A stretch of DNA of 64,000 nt from Balanoglossus misakiensis (Eukaryota; Hemichordata), in the NCBI GenBank assembly GCA_040954595.2, contig CM082579.2, positions 14,260,001 through 14,324,000 of the forward strand, in the 5' to 3' direction. Shown piece after piece: positions 43,501 to 58,500 of the stretch; position 1 is the stretch's first letter, and each line of letters begins with the position of its first letter. Position numbers and translations under genes: made by a program. The notes beneath the pieces were generated by a model. It saw nothing but the letters and a program-made list of their open reading frames with translations. It did not search any database and was not told where the DNA came from.

Positions 43501-46500
43501 AAAAAAAAACGGTGAAAATCATCAAAAAATGACACATTTACGACTTTGCAAAATCTCAAAATTTCGTCGATTTTTGAAAAAAAATCATGGGTGAAAATCA
43601 TCAAAAAATGACAAATTTTCCTCTTTGCAAAATCTATAAATTTCGTCGATTTTTGAAAAAATTTTCAACTTTGCAAAATCTCAAAATTTCGTCGATTTTT
43701 GAAAAAAAATCATGGGGGAAAATCATCAAAAAATGACAAATTTTCGACTGCAAAATCTCAAAATTTCGTCGATTTTTGAAATAAATCATTGTTGAAAATT
43801 ATCAAAAAATGACAAATTTTCCTCTTTACAAAATCACAAAATTTCGTCGATTTTTTGAAAAAAGACGGGTGAAAATCATCAAAAAATGACAAATTTTCGT
43901 CTTTGCAAAATCTCAAAATTTCGTCCATTTCTGAAAAAAAATTATGGGTAAAAATCATCAAAAATGACAAATTTTCATCTATGCAAAATCTCAAATTTTC
44001 GTCGATTTTTGAAAAAAAATCATGGTTGAAGAATCATCAAAAAATGACAAAATTTTCAACTTTGCAAAATCTCAAAATTTCGTCGATTTTTTGAAAAAAA
44101 TCATGGGGGAAAATCATGAAAAAATGACAAATTTTCGTCTTTGCAAAATCTCAAAATTTCGTCCATTTTTGAAAAAAATCATGGGTGAAAATCATCAAAA
44201 AATGACAAATTTTCGACTTTGCAAAATCTCAACATTTCGTCAATTTTTGAAAAAATCATGGGTGAAAATCATCAAAAAATGACAAATTTCGACTTTGCAA
44301 AATCTCAAATTTCGTCGATTTTTGAAAAAAATCATGGGGCAAAATCATGAAAAAATGACAAATTTTCCTCTCTGCAAAATCTCAAAAATTTCGTCGATTT
44401 TTGAAAAAAAATCATGGGTGAAAATCATCAAAAAAATGACAAATTTTCGTCTTTGCAAAATCTCAAAATTTCGTCCATTTTTGAAAAAAAATCATGGGTA
44501 AAAATCATCAAAAATGACAAATTTTCGTCTTTGCAAAATCTCAAATTTTCGTCGATTTTTGAAAAAAAATCATGGTTTAAAATCATCAAAAAATGACAAA
44601 ATTTTCGACTTTGTAAAATCACAAAATTTCGTCGATTTTGAAAAAAATCATAGGTTCGTCGATTTTAAAAAAAAAACATGGGTGAAAATCATCAAAAAAT
44701 GACAAATTTTGAAAAAAAAACGGGTGAAAATCATCAAAAAATGACACATTTTCCTCTGCAAAATCTCGAAATTTCGTCGTTTTTTGAAAAAAAATCATTG
44801 GTGAAAATCATCAAAAAATGACAAATTTTCGTCTTTGCAAAATCTCAAAATTTCGTCCATTTTTTGAAAAAAAATCATGGGTAAAAATCATCGAAAATGA
44901 CAAATTTTCGTCTTTGCAAAATCTCAAATTTTCGTCGATTTTTGAAAAAAATCATGGGGAAAATCATGAAAAAATGACAAATTTTGAAAAAAAAAACTGG
45001 TGAAAATCATCAAAAAATGACACATTTACGACTTTGCAAAATCTCAAAATTTCGTCGATTTTTGAAAAAAAATCATGGGTGAAAATCATCAAAAAATGAC
45101 AAATTTTCGTCTTTGCAAAATCTCAAAATTTCGTCCATTTTTGAAAAAAAATCATGCGTAAAAATCATCAAAAATGACAAATTTTCGTCTTTGCAAAATC
45201 TCAAGTTTTCGTCGATTTTTTGAAAAAAAATCATGGTTGAAAATCATCAAAAAATGACAAAATTTTCGACTTTGTAAAATCACAAAATTTCGACGATTTT
45301 TTAAAAAAATCATGGGGGAAAATCATGAAAAAATGCCAAATTTTCCTCTTTGCAAAATCTCAAAATTTCGTCGATTTTTGAAAAAAAATCAGGGTGAAAA
45401 TCATCAAAAAATGACAAATTTTCGTCTTTGCAAAATCTCAAAATTTCGTCCATTTTTGAAAAAAATCATGGGTAAAAATCATCAAAAATGACAAATTTTC
45501 GTCTTTGCAAATCTCAAATTTTCGTCGATTTTTGAAAAAAAATCATGGTTGAAAATCATCAAAAAATGACAAAATTTTCGACTTTGTAAAATCACAAAAT
45601 TTCGTCGATTTTGAAACAAATCATAGGTTCGTCGATTTTTTAAAAAAAAAACATGGGTGAAAATCATCAAAAAATGACAAATTTTGAAAAAAACCGGGTG
45701 AAAATCGTCAAAAAATGACACATTTTCGTCGACTTTGCAAAATCTCAAAATTTCGTCGATTTTTGAAAAAAATCACGGGGGAAAATCATGAAAAAAATGA
45801 CAAATTTTCCTCTTTGCAAAATCTCAAAAGTTCGTCGATTTTTAAAAAAAGACATGGGTGAAAATCATCAAAAAATAACAAATTTTCGACTTTGCAAAAT
45901 CTCAAAATTTCGTCCATTTTTGAAAAAAAATCATGGGTAAAAATCATCAAAAAATGACAAATTTTGAAAAAAAAACGGGTGAAAATCATCAAAAATGATA
46001 CATTTTTGACTTTGCAAAATCTCAAAATTTCGTCGATTTTTGAAAAAAAATCATGGGTGAAAATCATCAAAAAATGACAAATTTTCGTCTTTGCAAAATC
46101 TCAAAATTTCGTCCATTTCTGAAAAAAAATTATGGGTAAAAATCATCAAAAATGACAAATTTTCATCTATGCAAAATCTCAAATTTTCGTCGATTTTTGA
46201 AAAAAAATCATGGTTGAAGAATCATCAAAAAATGACAAAATTTTCGACTTTGCAAAATCTCAAAATTTCGTCGATTTTTGAAAAAAATCATGGGGGAAAA
46301 TCATGAAAAAATGACAAATTTTCGTCTTTGCAAAATCTCAAAATTTCGTCCATTTTTGAAAAAAATCATGGGTGAAAATCATCAAAAAATGACAAATTTT
46401 CGACTTTGCAAAATCTCAACATTTCGTCAATTTTTGAAAAAATCATGGGTGAAAATCATCAAAAAATGACAAATTTTCGACTTTGCAAAATCTCAAAATT

Positions 46501-49500
46501 TCGTCGATTTTTGAAAAAAATCATGGGGCAAAATCATGAAAAAATGACAAATTTTCCTCTCTGCAAAATCTCAAAATTTCGTCGATTTTTGAAAAAAAAT
46601 CATGGGTGAAAATCATCAAAAAATGACAAATTTTCGTCTTTGCAAAATCTCAAATTTCGTCCATTTTTGAAAAAAAATCATGGGTAAAAATCATCAAAAA
46701 TGACAAATTTTCGTCTTTGCAAAATCTCAAATTTTCGTCGATTTTTGAAAAAAAATCATGGTTTAAAATCATCAAAAAATGACAAAATTTTTCGACTTTG
46801 TAAAATCACAAAAATTTCGTCGATTTTGAAAAAAATCATAGGTTCGTCGATTAAAAAAAAAAAAACATGGGTGAAAATCATCAAAAAATGACAAATTTTG
46901 AAAAAAAAACGGGTGAAAATCATCAAAAAATGACACATTTTCTCTGCAAAATCTCGAAATTTCGTCGTTTTTTGAAAAAAAATCATTGGTGAAAATCATC
47001 AAAAAATGACAAATTTTCGTCTTTGCAAAATCTCAAAATTTCGTCCATTTTTGAAAAAAAATCATGGGTAAAAATCATCGAAAATGACAAATTTTCGTCT
47101 TTGCAAAATCTCAAATTTTCGTCGATTTTTGAAAAAAATCATGGGGGAAAATCATGAAAAAATGACAAATTTTGAAAAAAAAAACTGGTGAAAATCATCA
47201 AAAAATGACACATTTACGACTTTGCAAAATCTCAAAATTTCGTCGATTTTTGAAAAAAATCATGGGTGAAAATCATCAAAAAATGACAAATTTTCGTCTT
47301 TGCAAAATCTCAAAATTTCGTCCATTTTTGAAAAAAAATCATGGGTAAAAATCATCAAAAATGACAAATTTTCGTCTTTGCAAAATCTCAAGTTTTCGTC
47401 GATTTTTGAAAAAAAATCATGGTTGAAAATCATCAAAAAATGACAAAATTTTCGACTTTGTAAAATCACAAAATTTCGTCGATTTTTTAAAAAAAATCAT
47501 GGGGGAAAATCATGAAAAAATGCCAAATTTTCCTCTTTGCAAAATCTCAAAATTTCGTCGATTTTTGAAAAAAAATCATGGTTGAAAATCATCAAAAAAT
47601 GACAAATTTTCGTCTTTGCAAAATCTCAACATTTCGTCGATTTTGAAACAAATCATAGGTTCGTCGATTTTTTAAAAAAAAAACATGGGTGAAAATCATC
47701 AAAAAATGACAAATTTTGAAAAAAACCGGGTGAAAATCATCAAAAAATGACACATTTTCGTCGACTTTGCAAAATCTCAAAATTTCGTCGATTTTTGAAA
47801 AAAATCATGGGGGAAAATCATGAAAAAATGACAAATTTTCGTCTTTGCAAAATCTCAAAATTTCGTCCATTTCTGAAAAAAAATTATGGGTAAAAATCAT
47901 CAAAAATGACAAATTTTCATCTATGCAAAATCTCAAATTTTCGTCGATTTTTTGAAAAAAAAATCATGGTTGAAGAATCATCAAAAAATGACAAAATTTT
48001 CGACTTTGCAAAATCTCAAAATTTCGTCGATTTTTGAAAAAAATCATGGGGGAAAATCATGAAAAAATGACAAATTTTCGTCTTTGCAAAATCTCAAAAT
48101 TTCGTCCATTTTTGAAAAAAATCATGGGTGAAAATCATCAAAAAATGACAAATTTTCGACTTTGCAAAATCTCAACATTTCGTCAATTTTGAAAAAATCA
48201 TGGGTGAAAATCATCAAAAAATGACAAATTTTCGACTTTGCAAAATCTCAAAATTTCGTCGATTTTTGAAAAAAATCATGGGGCAAAATCATGAAAAAAT
48301 GACAAATTTTCCTCTCTGCAAAATCTCAAAATTTCGTCGATTTTTGAAAAAAAATCATGGGTGAAAATCATCAAAAAATGACAAATTTTCGTCTTTGCAA
48401 AATCTCAAAATTTCGTCCATTTTTGAAAAAAAATCATGGGTAAAAATCATCAAAAATGACAAATTTTCGTCTTTGCAAAATCTCAAATTTTCGTCGATTT
48501 TTGAAAAAAAAATCATGGTTTAAAATCATCAAAAAATGACAAAATTTTCGACTTTGTAAAATCACAAAATTTCGTCGATTTTGAAAAAATCATAGGTTCG
48601 TCGATTTAAAAAAAAAAAACATGGGTGAAAATCATCAAAAAATGACAAATTTTGAAAAAAAAACGGGTGAAAATCATCAAAAAATGACCACATTTTCCTC
48701 TGCAAAATCTCGAAATTTCGTCGTTTTTTGAAAAAAAATCATTGGTGGAAAATCATCAAAAAATGACAAATTTTCGTCTTTGCAAAATCTCAAAATTTCG
48801 TCCATTTTTGAAAAAAAATCATGGGTAAAAATCATCGAAAATGACAAATTTTCGTCTTTGCAAAATCTCAAATTTTCGTCGATTTTTGAAAAAAATCATG
48901 GGGGAAAATCATGAAAAAATGACAAATTTTGAAAAAAAAAACTGGTGAAAATCATCAAAAAATGACACATTTACGACTTTGCAAAATCTCAAAATTTCGT
49001 CGATTTTTGAAAAAAATCATGGGTGAAAATCATCAAAAAATGACAAATTTTCGTCTTTGCAAAATCTCAAAATTTCGTCCATTTTTGAAAAAAATCATGG
49101 GTAAAAATCATCAAAAATGACAAATTTTCGTCTTTGCAAAATCTCAAGTTTTCGTCGATTTTTGAAAAAAAATCATGGTTGAAAATCATCAAAAAATGAC
49201 AAAATTTTCGACTTTGTAAAATCACAAAATTTCGTCGATTTTTTAAAAAAAATCATGGGGGAAAATCATGAAAAAATGCCAAATTTTCCTCTTTGCAAAA
49301 TCTCAAAATTTCGTCGATTTTTGAAAAAAAATCATGGTTGAAAATCATCAAAAAATGACAAATTTTCGTCTTTGCAAAATCTCAACATTTCGTCGATTTT
49401 GAAACAAATCATAGGTTCGTCGATTTTTTAAAAAAAAAACATGGGTGAAAATCATCAAAAAATGACAAATTTTGAAAAAAACCGGGTGAAAATCATCAAA

Positions 49501-52500
49501 AATGACACATTTTCGTCGACTTTGCAAAATCTCAAAATTTCGTCGATTTTTGAAAAAAATCATGGGGGAAAATCATGAAAAAATGACAAATTTTCCTCTT
49601 TGCAAAATCTCAAAATTTCGTCGATTTTTAAAAAAAGACATGGGTGAAAATCATCAAAAAATAACACATTTTCGACTTTGCAAAATCTCAAAATTTCGTC
49701 CATTTTTGAAAAAAAATCATGGGTAAAATTCATCAAAAATGACAAATTTTCGTCTTTGCAAAATCTCACAATTTCGTCGATTTTTGAAAAAAATCATGTG
49801 TGAAAATCATCAAAAAATGACAAATTTTCGACTTTGGAAAATCTCAAATTTCGTCAATTTTTGAAAAAAATCATGGGTGAAAATCATCAAAAAATGACAA
49901 ATTTTCGACTTTGCAAAATCTCAACATTTCGTCAATTTTTGAAAAAATCATGGGTGAAAATCATCAAAAAATGACAAATTTTCGACTTTGCAAAATCTCA
50001 AAATTTCGTCGATTTTTGAAAAAAATCATGGGGCAAAATCATGAAAAAATGACAAATTTTCCTCTCTGCAAAATCTCAAAATTTCGTCGATTTTTGAAAA
50101 AAAATCATGGGTGAAAATCATCAAAAAATGACAAATTTTCGTCTTTGCAAAATCTCAAAATTTCGTCCATTTTTGAAAAAAAATCATGGGTAAAAATCAT
50201 CAAAAATGACAAATTTTCGTCTTTGCAAAATCTCAAATTTTCGTCGATTTTTGAAAAAAAATCATGGTTTAAAATCATCAAAAAATGACAAAATTTTCGA
50301 CTTTGTAAAATCACAAAATTTCGTCGATTTTGAAAAAAATCATAGGTTCGTCGATTTAAAAAAAAAAAAACATGGGTGAAAATCATCAAAAAATGACAAA
50401 TTTTGAAAAAAAAACGGGTGAAAATCATCAAAAAATGACACATTTTCCTCTGCAAAATCTCGAAATTTCGTCGTTTTTTGAAAAAAAATCATTGGTGAAA
50501 ATCATCAAAAAATGACAAATTTTCGTCTTTGCAAAATCTCAAAATTTCGTCCATTTTTGAAAAAAAATCATGGGTAAAAATCATCGAAAATGACAAATTT
50601 TCGTCTTTGCAAAATCTCAAATTTTCGTCGATTTTTGAAAAAAATCATGGGGGAAAATCATGAAAAAATGACAAATTTTGAAAAAAAAAACTGGTGAAAA
50701 TCATCAAAAAATGACACATTTACGACTTTGCAAAATCTCAAAATTTCGTCGATTTTTGAAAAAAATCATGGGTGAAAATCATCAAAAAATGACAAATTTT
50801 CGTCTTTGCAAAATCTCAAAATTTCGTCCATTTTTGAAAAAAAATCATGGGTAAAAATCATCAAAAATGACAAATTTTCGTCTTTGCAAAATCTCAAGTT
50901 TTCGTCGATTTTTGAAAAAAAATCATGGTTGAAAATCATCAAAAAATGACAAAATTTTCGACTTTGTAAAATCACAAAATTTCGTCGATTTTTAAAAAAA
51001 ATCATGGGGAAAATCATGAAAAAATGCCAAATTTTCCTCTTTGCAAAATCTCAAAATTTCGTCGATTTTTGAAAAAAAATCATGGTTGAAAATCATCAAA
51101 AAATGACAAATTTTCGTCTTTGCAAAATCTCAACATTTCGTCGATTTTGAAACAAATCATAGGTTCGTCGATTTTTTAAAAAAAAACATGGGTGAAAATC
51201 ATCAAAAAATGACAAATTTTGAAAAAAAACCGGGTGAAAATCATCAAAAAATGACACATTTTCGTCGACTTTGCAAAATCTCAAAATTTCGTCGATTTTT
51301 GAAAAAAATCATGGGGAAAATCATGAAAAAATGACAAATTTTCCTCTTTGCAAAATCTCAAAATTTCGTCGATTTTTAAAAAAGACATGGGTGAAAATCA
51401 TCAAAAAATAACACATTTTCGACTTTGCAAAATCTCAAAATTTCGTCCATTTTTGAAAAAAAATCATGGGTAAAATTCATCAAAAAATGACAAATTTTCG
51501 TCTTTGCAAAATCTCACAATTTCGTCGATTTTTGAAAAAAATCATGTGTGAAAATCATCAAAAAATGACAAATTTTCGACTTTGGAAAATCTCAAAATTT
51601 CGTCAATTTTTGAAAAAAATCATGGGTGAAAATCATCAAAAAATGACAAATTTTCGTCTTTGCAAAATCTCAACATTTCGTCCATTTTTGAAAAAAAATC
51701 ATTGGTGAAAATCATCAAAAAATGACAAATTTTCGTCTTTGCAAAATCTCAAAATTTCGTCCATTTTTGAAAAAAAATCATGGGTAAAAATCATCAAAAA
51801 TGACAAATTTTCGTCTTTGCAAAATCTCAAATTTTCGTCGATTTTTGAAAAAAATCATGGGGAAAATCATGAAAAAATGACAAATTTTGAAAAAAAACTG
51901 GTGAAAATCATCAAAAAATGACACATTTACGACTTTGCAAAATCTCAAAATTTCGTCGATTTTTGAAAAAAAATCATGGGTGAAAATCATCAAAAAATGA
52001 CAAATTTTCGTCTTTGCAAAATCTCAAAATTTCGTCCATTTTTGAAAAAAAATCATGGGTAAAAATCATCAAAAATGACAAATTTTCGTCTTTGCAAAAT
52101 CTCAAACTTTCGTCCATTTTTAAAAAACAATCATGGGGGAAAATCATCAAAAAATGACAAATTTTCGACTTTGCAAAATCTCAAAATTTCGTCCATTTTT
52201 GAAAAAAAATCATGGGTAAAATTCATCAAAAAATGACAAATTTTCGTCTTTGCAAAATCTCACAATTTCGTCGATTTTTGAAAAAAATCATGTGTGAAAA
52301 TCATCAAAAAATGACAAATTTTCGACTTTGGAAAATCTCAAAATTTCGTCAATTTTGAAAAAAATCATGGGTGAAAATCATCAAAAAATGACAAATTTTC
52401 GTCTTTGCAAAATCTCAACATTTCGTCCATTTTTGAAAAAAATCATTGGTGAAAATCATCAAAAAATGACAAATTTTCGTCTTTGCAAAATCTCAAAATT

Positions 52501-55500
52501 TCGTCCATTTTTGAAAAAAAATCATGGGTAAAAAATCATCAAAAATGACAAATTTTCGTCTTTGCAAAATCTCAAATTTTCGTCGATTTTTGAAAAAATC
52601 ATGGGGAAAATCATGAAAAAATGACAAATTTTGAAAAAAAAACTGGTGAAAATCATCAAAAAATGACACATTTACGACTTTGCAAAATCTCAAAATTTCG
52701 TCGATTTTTGAAAAAAAATCATGGGTGAAAATCATCAAAAAATGACAAATTTTCGTCTTTGCAAAATCTCAAAATTTCGTCCATTTTTGAAAAAAAATCA
52801 TGGGTAAAAATCATCAAAAATGACAAATTTTCGTCTTTGCAAAATCTCAAACTTTCGTCCATTTTTAAAAAACAATCATGGGGGAAAATCATCAAAAAAT
52901 GACAAATTTTCGATTTTGCAAAATCTCAAAATTTCGTCGATTTTTGAAAAAAAATGGGTGAAAATCATCAAAAAATGACACATTTTCGTCGACTTTGCAA
53001 AATCTCAAAATTTCGTCGATTTTTGAAAAAAAATCATGGGTGAAAATCATCAAAAAATGACAAAATTTTCGACTTTGTAAAATCACAAAATTTCGTCGAT
53101 TTTTTAAAAAAAATCATGGGGGAAAATCATGAAAAAATGCCAAATTTTCCTCTTTGCAAAATCTCAAAATTTCGTCGATTTTTGAAAAAAAATCATGGGT
53201 GAAAATCATCAAAAAATGACAAATTTTCGTCTTTGCAAAATCTCAAAATTTCGTCCATTTTTGAAAAAAAATCATGGGTAAAAATCATCAAAAATGACAA
53301 ATTTTCGTCTTTGCAAAATCTCAAATTTTCGTCGATCTTTGAAAAAAAATCATGGTTGAAAATCATCAAAAAATGACAAAATTTTCGACTTTGTAAAATC
53401 ACAAAATTTCGTCGATTTTGAAACAAATCATAGGTTCGTCGATTTTTTAAAAAAAAACATGGGTGAAAATCATCAAAAAATGACAAATTTTGAAAAAAAC
53501 CGGGTGAAAATCATCAAAAAATGACACATTGTCGTCGACTTTGCAAAATCTCAAAATTTCGTCGATTTTTGAAAAAAATCATGGGGGAAAATCATGAAAA
53601 AATGACAAATTTTCCTCTTTGCAAAATCTCAAAATTTCGTCGATTTTTAAAAAAAGACATGGGTGAAAATCATCAAAAAATAACACATTTTCGACTTTGC
53701 AAAATCTCAAAATTTCGTCCATTTTTGAAAAAAAATCATGGGTAAAATTCATCAAAAAATGACAAATTTTCGTCTTTGCAAAATCTCACAATTTCGTCGA
53801 TTTTTGAAAAAAATCATGTGTGAAAATCATCAAAAAATGACAAATTTTCGACTTTGGAAAATCTCAAAATTTCGTCAATTTTTGAAAAAAATCATGGGTG
53901 AAAATCATCAAAAAATGACAAATTTTCGTCTTTGCAAAATCTCAACATTTCGTCCATTTTTGAAAAAAAATCATTGGTGAAAATCATCAAAAAATGACAA
54001 ATTTTCGTCTTTGCAAAATCTCAAAATTTCGTCCATTTTTGAAAAAAAATCATGGGTAAAAATCATCAAAAATGACAAATTTTCGTCTTTGCAAAATCTC
54101 AAATTTTCGTTGATTTTTGAAAAAAATCATGGGGAAAATCATGAAAAAATGACAAATTTTGAAAAAAAAAACTTGTGAAAATCATCAAAAAATGACACAT
54201 TTACGACTTTGCAAAATCTCAAAATTTCGTCGATTTTTGAAAAAAAATCATGGGTGAAAATCATCAAAAAATGACAAATTTTCGTCTTTGCAAAATCTCA
54301 AAATTTCGTCCATTTTTGAAAAAAAATCATGGGTAAAAATCATCAAAAATGACAAATTTTCGTCTTTGCAAAATCTCAAACTTTCGTCCATTTTTAAAAA
54401 ACAATCATGGGGGAAAATCATCAAAAAATGACAAATTTTCGATTTTGCAAAATCTCAAAATTTCGTCGATTTTTGAAAAAAAATGGGTGAAAATCATCAA
54501 AAAATGACACATTTTCGTCGACTTTGCAAAATCTCAAAATTTCGTCGATTTTTGAAATAAATCATGGGGGAAAATCATCAAAAAATTACAAATTTTCGAC
54601 TGCAAAATCTCAAAATTTCGTCGATTTTTGAAAAAATCATAGGTTCGTCGATTTTTAAAAAAAAAACATGGGTGAAAATCATCAAAAAATGACACATTTT
54701 CCTCTGCAAAATCTCAAAATTTCGTCGTTTTTTGAAAAAAAATCATTGGTGAAAATCATCAAAAAATGACAAATTTTCGTCTTTGCAAAATCTCAAAATT
54801 TCGTCCATTTTTGAAAAAAAATCATGGGTAAAAATCATCGAAAATGACAAATTTTCGTCTTTGCAAAATCTCAAATTTTCGTCGATTTTTGAAAAAAATC
54901 ATGGGGGAAAATCATGAAAAAATGACAAATTTTGAAAAAAAAAACTGGTGAAAATCATCAAAAAATGACACATTTACGACTTTGCAAAATCTCAAAATTT
55001 CGTCGATTTTTGAAAAAAAATCATGGGTGAAAATCATCAAAAAATGACAAATTTTCGTCTTTGCAAAATCTCAAAATTTCGTCCATTTTTGAAAAAAAAT
55101 CATGGGTAAAAATCATCAAAAATGACAAATTTTCGTCTTTGCAAAATCTCAAGTTTTCGTCGATTTTTGAAAAAAAATCATGGTTGAAAATCATCAAAAA
55201 ATGACAAAATTTTCGACTTTGTAAAATCACAAAATTTCGTCGATTTTTTAAAAAAATCATGGGGGAAAATCATGAAAAAATGCCAAATTTACCTCTTTGC
55301 AAAATCTCAAAATTTCGTCGATTTTTGAAAAAAAATCATGGGTGAAAATCATCAAAAAATGACAAATTTTCGTCTTTGCAAAATCTCAAAATTTCGTCCA
55401 TTTATGAAAAAAATCATGGGTAAAAATCATCAAAAATGACAAATTTTCGTCTTTGCAAAATCTCAAAATTTCGTCGATTTTTGAAAAAAAATCATGGTTG

Positions 55501-58500
55501 AAAATCATCAAAAAATGACAAAATTTTCGACTTTGTAAAATCACAAAATTTCGTCGATTTTGAAACAAATCATAGGTTCGTCGATTTTTTAAAAAAAAAC
55601 ATGGGTGAAAATCATCAAAAAATGACAAATTTTGAAAAAAAACGGGTGAAAATCATCAAAAAATGACACATTTTCGTCGACTTTGCAAAATCTCAAAATT
55701 TCGTCGATTTTTGAAAAAAATCATGGGGGAAAATCATGAAAAAATGACAAATTTTCCTCTTTGCAAAATCTCAAAATTTCGTCGATTTTTAAAAAAAGAC
55801 ATGGGTGAAAATCATCAAAAAATAACACATTTTCGACTTTGCAAAATCTCAAAATTTCGTCCATTTTTGAAAAAAAATCATGGGTAAAATTCATCAAAAA
55901 ATGACAAATTTTCGTCTTTGCAAAATCTCACAATTTCGTCGATTTTTGAAAAAAATCATGTGTGAAAATCATCAAAAAATGACAAATTTACGACTTTGGA
56001 AAATCTCAAAATTTCGTCAATTTTTGAAAAAATCATGGGTGAAAATCATCAAAAAATGACAAATTTTCGTCTTTGCAAAATCTCAACATTTCGTCCATTT
56101 TTGAAAAAAAATCATTGGTGAAAATCATCAAAAAATGACAAATTTTCGTCTTTGCAAAATCTCAAAATTTCGTCCATTTTTGAAAAAAAATCATGGGTAA
56201 AAATCATCAAAAATGACAAATTTTCGTCTTTGCAAAATCTCAAATTTTCGTCGATTTTTGAAAAAAATCATGGGGGAAAATCATGAAAAAATGACAAATT
56301 TTGAAAAAAAAAACTGGTGAAAATCATCAAAAAATGACACATTTACGACTTTGCAAAATCTCAAAATTTCGTCGATTTTTGAAAAAAAATCATGGGTGAA
56401 AATCATCAAAAAATGACAAATTTTCGTCTTTGCAAAATCTCAAAATTTCGTCCATTTTTGAAAAAAAATCATGGGTAAAAATCATCAAAAATGACAAATT
56501 TTCGTCTTTGCAAAATCTCAAACTTTCGTCCATTTTTAAAAAACAATCATGGGGGAAAATCATCAAAAAGTGACAAATTTTCGATTTTGCAAAATCTCAA
56601 AATTTCGTCGATTTTTGAAAAAAAATGGGTGAAAATCATCAAAAAATGACACATTTTCGTCGACTTTGCAAAATCTCAAAATTTCGTCGATTTTTGAAAT
56701 AAATCATGGGGGAAAATCATCAAAAAATTACAAATTTTCGACTGCAAAATCTCAAAATTTCGTCGATTTTTGAAAAAATCATGGTTGAAAATCATCAAAA
56801 AATGACAAAATTTTCGACTTTGTAAAATCACAAAATTTCGTCGATTTTGAAAAAAAATCATAGGTTCGTCGATTTTTAAAAAAAAAACATGGGTGAAAAT
56901 CATCAAAAAATGACAAATTTTGAAAAAAAAACGGGTGAAAATCATCAAAAAATGACACATTTTCCTCTGCAAAATTTCGTCGTTTTTTGAAAAAAAATCA
57001 TTGGTGAAAATCATCAAAAAATGACAAATTTTCGTCTTTGCAAAATCTCAAAATTTCGTCCATTTTTGAAAAAAAATCATGGGTAAAAATCATCGAAAAT
57101 GACAAATTTTCGTCTTTGCAAAATCTCAAATTTTCGTCGATTTTTGAAAAAAATCATGGGGGAAAATCATGAAAAAATGACAAATTTTGAAAAAAAAACT
57201 GGTGAAAATCATCAAAAAATGACACATTTACGACTTTGCAAAATCTCAAAATTTCGTCGATTTTTGAAAAAAAATCATGGGTGAAAATCATCAAAAAATG
57301 ACAAATTTTCGTCTTTGCAAAATCTCAAAATTTCGTCCATTTTTGAAAAAAAATCATGGGTAAAAATCATCAAAAATGACAAATTTTCGTCTTTGCAAAA
57401 TCTCAAGTTTTCGTCGATTTTTGAAAAAAAATCATGGTTGAAAATCATCAAAAAATGACAAAATTTTCGACTTTGTAAAATCACAAAATTTCGTCGATTT
57501 TTTAAAAAAATCATGGGGGAAAATCATGAAAAAATGCCAAATTTACCTCTTTGCAAAATCTCAAAATTTCGTCGATTTTTGAAAAAAAATCATGGGTGAA
57601 AATCATCAAAAAATGACAAATTTTCGTCTTTGCAAAATCTCAAAATTTCGTCCATTTTTGAAAAAAATCATGGGTAAAAATCATCAAAAATGACAAATTT
57701 TCGTCTTTGCAAAATCTCAAAATTTCGTCGATTTTTGAAAAAAAATCATGGTTGAAAATCATCAAAAAATGACAAAATTTTCGACTTTGTAAAATCACAA
57801 AATTTCGTCGATTTTGAAACAAATCATAGGTTCGTCGATTTTTTAAAAAAAAACATGGGTGAAAATCATCAAAAAATGACAAATTTTGAAAAAAAACGGG
57901 TGAAAATCATCAAAAAATGACACATTTTCGTCGACTTTGCAAAATCTCAAAATTTCGTCGATTTTTGAAAAAAATCATGGGGGAAAATCATGAAAAAATG
58001 ACAAATTTTCCTCTTTGCAAAATCTCAAAATTTCGTCGATTTTTAAAAAAAGACATGGGTGAAAATCATCAAAAAATAACACATTTTCGACTTTGCAAAA
58101 TCTCAAAATTTCGTCCATTTTTGAAAAAAAATCATGGGTAAAATTCATCAAAAAATGACAAATTTTCGTCTTTGCAAAATCTCACAATTTCGTCGATTTT
58201 TGAAAAAAATCATGTGTGAAAATCATCAAAAAATGACAAATTTACGACTTTGGAAAATCTCAAAATTTCGTCAATTTTTGAAAAAATCATGGGTGAAAAT
58301 CATCAAAAAATGACAAATTTTCGTCTTTGCAAAATCTCAACATTTCGTCCATTTTTGAAAAAAAATCATTGGTGAAAATCATCAAAAAATGACAAATTTT
58401 CGTCTTTGCAAAATCTCAAAATTTCGTCCATTTTTGAAAAAAAATCATGGGTAAAAATCATCAAAAATGACAAATTTTCGTCTTTGCAAAATCTCAAATT